In this document: piece by piece, positions 62,582-64,000 of the stretch | Numbering within the stretch: position 1 is the first letter of the stretch | How the letters are laid out: the number at the start of each line of letters is the position of its first letter | Source of the DNA: Oscillospiraceae bacterium | GTDB lineage: Bacteria > Bacillota > Clostridia > Oscillospirales > Ruminococcaceae | Reading direction: 5' to 3' | DNA length: 64,000 nucleotides | NCBI GenBank assembly: GCA_022770625.1 | Contig: JALEHK010000014.1 | Span: forward strand, 1 to 64,000 | Notes under the pieces: model-generated | The model's database searches: none | The model's input: the letters and a program-made list of their open reading frames with translations, nothing else | Told to the model about the DNA's origin: nothing | Position numbers and translations under genes: made by a program

Positions 62582-63036
62582 CGCCGAAGGAAAGAGGAGA
62601 GCGGGCAGCAGCTTATTTCCTGGATGGATATAACTGTCCGCAATCGGTTGTACTGGCTTTTTCGGATCTGCTCGGTATGGATGAGACGCTGCTGACCAAA
62701 ATGGTTTCTCCGTTCGGCGGCGGAATCTGCCGGATACGCGAGGTATGCGGAGCAGTTTCGGGAATGATGTTTGTTCTCGGAAGCCTCGAAGGATATACTT
62801 CGCCTGAGGACAACGAGGGAAAGGCCGCGCTTTATTATACCGGCCAGACGCTTGTGAAAAAGTTTACCGAAAGGAATGGCAAGGGCAGCTTTATCTGTGC
62901 CGATATTCTCGATAAGCCCCGCGGCGCGGATATTCCGCAGCCGGAGCTTCGTACCGAGAGTTATTACCACCATCGTCCCTGCGCGGAGATCGTCCGTGCG
63001 GCGGCAGAGGTTCTTTCGGAATATCTCGGACAGTAA
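62578..63036 (+). CDS. C_GCAxxG_C_C-family redox protein
   Basis: 152-aa small protein of the C_GCAxxG_C_C (putative redox-active) family. Cysteines at GYNCPQSV, FGGGICRIREVCGAVSGM, FICADIL and HRPCAEIV fit the pattern C...GxCGAxxG...C...C. Such proteins are often found with Fe-S or flavin oxidoreductases. ATG overlaps the Mrp ATPase stop, implying coupling. The exact cofactor and reaction are unknown. Length is typical. An inverted repeat lies downstream at 63092-63113. Confidence 0.85.
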   Translation: MTPKERGERAAAYFLDGYNCPQSVVLAFSDLLGMDETLLTKMVSPFGGGICRIREVCGAVSGMMFVLGSLEGYTSPEDNEGKAALYYTGQTLVKKFTERNGKGSFICADILDKPRGADIPQPELRTESYYHHRPCAEIVRAAAEVLSEYLGQ

Positions 63037-63091
63037 TCCTCTCTTAATTTCATACAAATATTACGATTGAAGCAGAATGAATTGTGAAAAG

Positions 63092-63113
63092 AGGAGAATT
63101 TGAAAATTCTCCT
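63092..63113. repeat. Perfect inverted repeat between the redox gene and rplU
   Basis: AGGAGAATTT (63092-63101) and AAATTCTCCT (63104-63113) with two bases between; no T run follows on either strand. It could be a hairpin or a protein-binding site near the rplU promoter. Confidence 0.5.
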
Positions 63114-63121
63114 AAAAACCT

Positions 63122-63150
63122 TTGACAAGCGATTCTGCGGATGTTATAAT
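63122..63150 (+). promoter_or_regulatory. Promoter of rplU-prp-rpmA
   Basis: TTGACA (63122-63127), 17-base spacer, TATAAT (63145-63150), consensus. Confidence 0.85.
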
Positions 63151-63156
63151 ATTACT

Positions 63157-63239
63157 GCCGCTTGTTCCGGGCAATAAAGATCGGGATGTACCCGACGCCT
63201 TGTGAATGGCGAGTTTATAGTAAAGGCAGGTGCCTTGTG
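63157..63239 (+). ncRNA. L21 leader-like RNA
   Basis: The leader of rplU resembles the Firmicutes L21 leader (an autoregulatory ribosomal protein leader): CGGGATGTACCCG hairpin (~63182-63194), then GCCTTGTGAATGGCGAG and the RBS-containing AAAGGCAGGTGCC region. The hairpin and placement fit; the assignment is by eye. Confidence 0.6.
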
Positions 63240-63551
63240 ATGTACGCAGTTATGGAAACTGGCGGAAAGCAGTACCGTGTTCAGGTTGGAGACGTCGTTT
63301 TTGTAGAGAAGCTCGAGTGTGAAGCTGACTCCAAGATCTCCATCGACAAAATCGTTATGGTCTCTGACGACAATGGCGTGAAAGTCGGCGCTCCTTATGT
63401 TGAGGGCGCATCCGTTGAGGCTACCGTTCTGAAAAACGGCAAGTCCAAGAAGGTTACTGTTTTCACCTACAAGTCCAAAAAGAACGAAAAGCGTAAAATG
63501 GGTCATAGACAGCCTTACACCCAGGTAAGAATCGACTCCATTAACGCCTGA
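63240..63551 (+). CDS. rplU: 50S ribosomal protein L21
   Basis: Binds 23S rRNA in the large subunit. [33 protein letters not shown] and [13 protein letters not shown] are conserved. 103 aa. Start ATG at 63240; upstream codons are leader. The RBS is a weak AAAGGCAGGTG in the leader hairpin. Order rplU-prp-rpmA is the typical Firmicutes layout. Confidence 0.96.
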   Translation: MYAVMETGGKQYRVQVGDVVFVEKLECEADSKISIDKIVMVSDDNGVKVGAPYVEGASVEATVLKNGKSKKVTVFTYKSKKNEKRKMGHRQPYTQVRIDSINA

Positions 63552-63556
63552 TTCCG

Positions 63557-63874
63557 ATGATTCGGGCAGAGTTTTTCTCCAAAGCTGACCATCTGAACGG
63601 CTTTTCGGTATCCGGTCATTCCGGATATGCGGACGCGGGCGAGGATATTGTCTGTGCGGCGGTCAGTTCGGCGGTTCAGCTGACAGCGAACGGTATTACC
63701 GAGGTTCTCGGTGCGCATGCTTCCGTTTCGGCGGAAGGCGATACGGTTTCGCTGAACCTGGAATCCGCTTCGGAAGGGAATGCAGAGGTGTTTCTTGAAG
63801 CACTTCGACTGCATCTTTCGCTTCTGGCAGAGGATTATCCGAAAAATGTCAAGCTTATTTATACGGAGGTGTAA
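63557..63874 (+). CDS. prp: Ribosomal-processing cysteine protease Prp
   Basis: 105-aa cysteine protease that removes the N-terminal extension of ribosomal protein L27. Catalytic pair is in SGHSGYADAGEDIVCAAVS (His22, Cys34). It lies between rplU and rpmA, with only five bases after rplU, as in Firmicutes and Thermotogae. The adjacent L27 has the matching extension. Confidence 0.93.
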   Translation: MIRAEFFSKADHLNGFSVSGHSGYADAGEDIVCAAVSSAVQLTANGITEVLGAHASVSAEGDTVSLNLESASEGNAEVFLEALRLHLSLLAEDYPKNVKLIYTEV

Positions 63875-63877
63875 TCC

Positions 63878-64000
63878 ATGTTAAAGATCAGCATTCAGTT
63901 TTTTGCACATAAAAAAGGCGCTGGTTCTACCAAGAACGGCCGTGATTCCGAGTCCAAGAGACTGGGCGTAAAACGTGCCGATGGACAGGCTGTTCTGGCT
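63878..64000 (+). CDS. rpmA: 50S ribosomal protein L27, 3'-truncated by window edge
   Basis: Only the first 41 residues are in the window. [20 protein letters not shown] has the Prp recognition sequence, with cleavage expected after FFA to expose HKKG at the peptidyl-transferase site. RBS GGAGGTG overlaps the prp end. The rest of the gene lies past the right edge. Confidence 0.95.
   Translation, partial: MLKISIQFFAHKKGAGSTKNGRDSESKRLGVKRADGQAVLA

Noticed and set aside
1..64000. tRNA, rRNA, transposase or prophage genes
   Set aside because: Scanned by eye for cloverleaf ends with TTCGA arms, DDE or integrase motifs and flanking repeats; none found.

Overview
The window is a gene-dense bacterial chromosome segment, most likely from a spore-forming, anaerobic gut-type clostridium (Bacillota, Clostridia; Oscillospiraceae/Ruminococcaceae-like is an inference). 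Pointers are the AGGAGG-type ribosome sites, a lysine riboswitch, ECF transporter core, RemA, RpoZ, Prp with a pre-cleavage L27 start, a SpoVM peptide, a SleB-type hydrolase, a PASTA kinase with PP2C phosphatase, and a PAS-containing [FeFe]-hydrogenase-like sensor. No tRNA, rRNA, CRISPR array, insertion sequence or prophage was seen.

Layout. About 1-900 is visibly more AT-rich and holds a truncated kinase and a Nudix hydrolase; a DUF4038-type glycoside hydrolase and a frameshifted remnant follow, then queA (minus). At 4.2-7.9 kb a lysine riboswitch precedes asd-dapA-dapB and a stand-alone ACT protein: the middle of lysine/diaminopimelate synthesis. rpsB-tsf comes next, then secreted and metabolic genes (CapA-like phosphatase, aminotransferase, acetyltransferase, two ROK kinases in tandem, the TldD/TldE pair, an M20 peptidase, a secreted metallophosphoesterase, an unrecognised protein with acidic tails, a SleB-like hydrolase, a phosphoribosyltransferase). 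From 23.9 to 27.8 kb metF, a separate methionine-synthase activation protein and a shortened metH form a methionine/one-carbon operon. hisK (minus) is divergent from ruvC-ruvA-ruvB, which runs on towards an rRNA-type methyltransferase and ecfA1-ecfA2-ecfT-truA. DUF5711 and CvpA-like membrane proteins and a ClpE-like unfoldase follow.

From 40.4 to 55.6 kb lies a long, tightly packed co-directional housekeeping run: yicC, remA, gmk, rpoZ, priA, def, fmt, rsmB, rlmN, PP2C phosphatase, prkC, rsgA, thiN, spoVM, mtnN, dusB and a small unknown gene. It links nucleotide supply, replication restart, formyl-methionine handling, rRNA modification, cell-wall signalling and ribosome assembly. pyrB-pyrI (minus) converge on it.

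From 57.2 to 60.6 kb a long, foldable leader with two promoters precedes a [2Fe-2S] thioredoxin-fold ferredoxin, a sensory-type [FeFe]-hydrogenase homologue with a PAS domain, and a SpoIIE/PP2C-like phosphatase with a large unassigned C-terminal part. This is the best candidate for an under-described system in the window: a redox or hydrogen sensor wired to protein dephosphorylation. galM, an Mrp-type ATPase and a C_GCAxxG-type redox protein follow, and the window ends in rplU-prp-rpmA, cut by the right edge. All assignments come from reading motifs and context; no database search was run.
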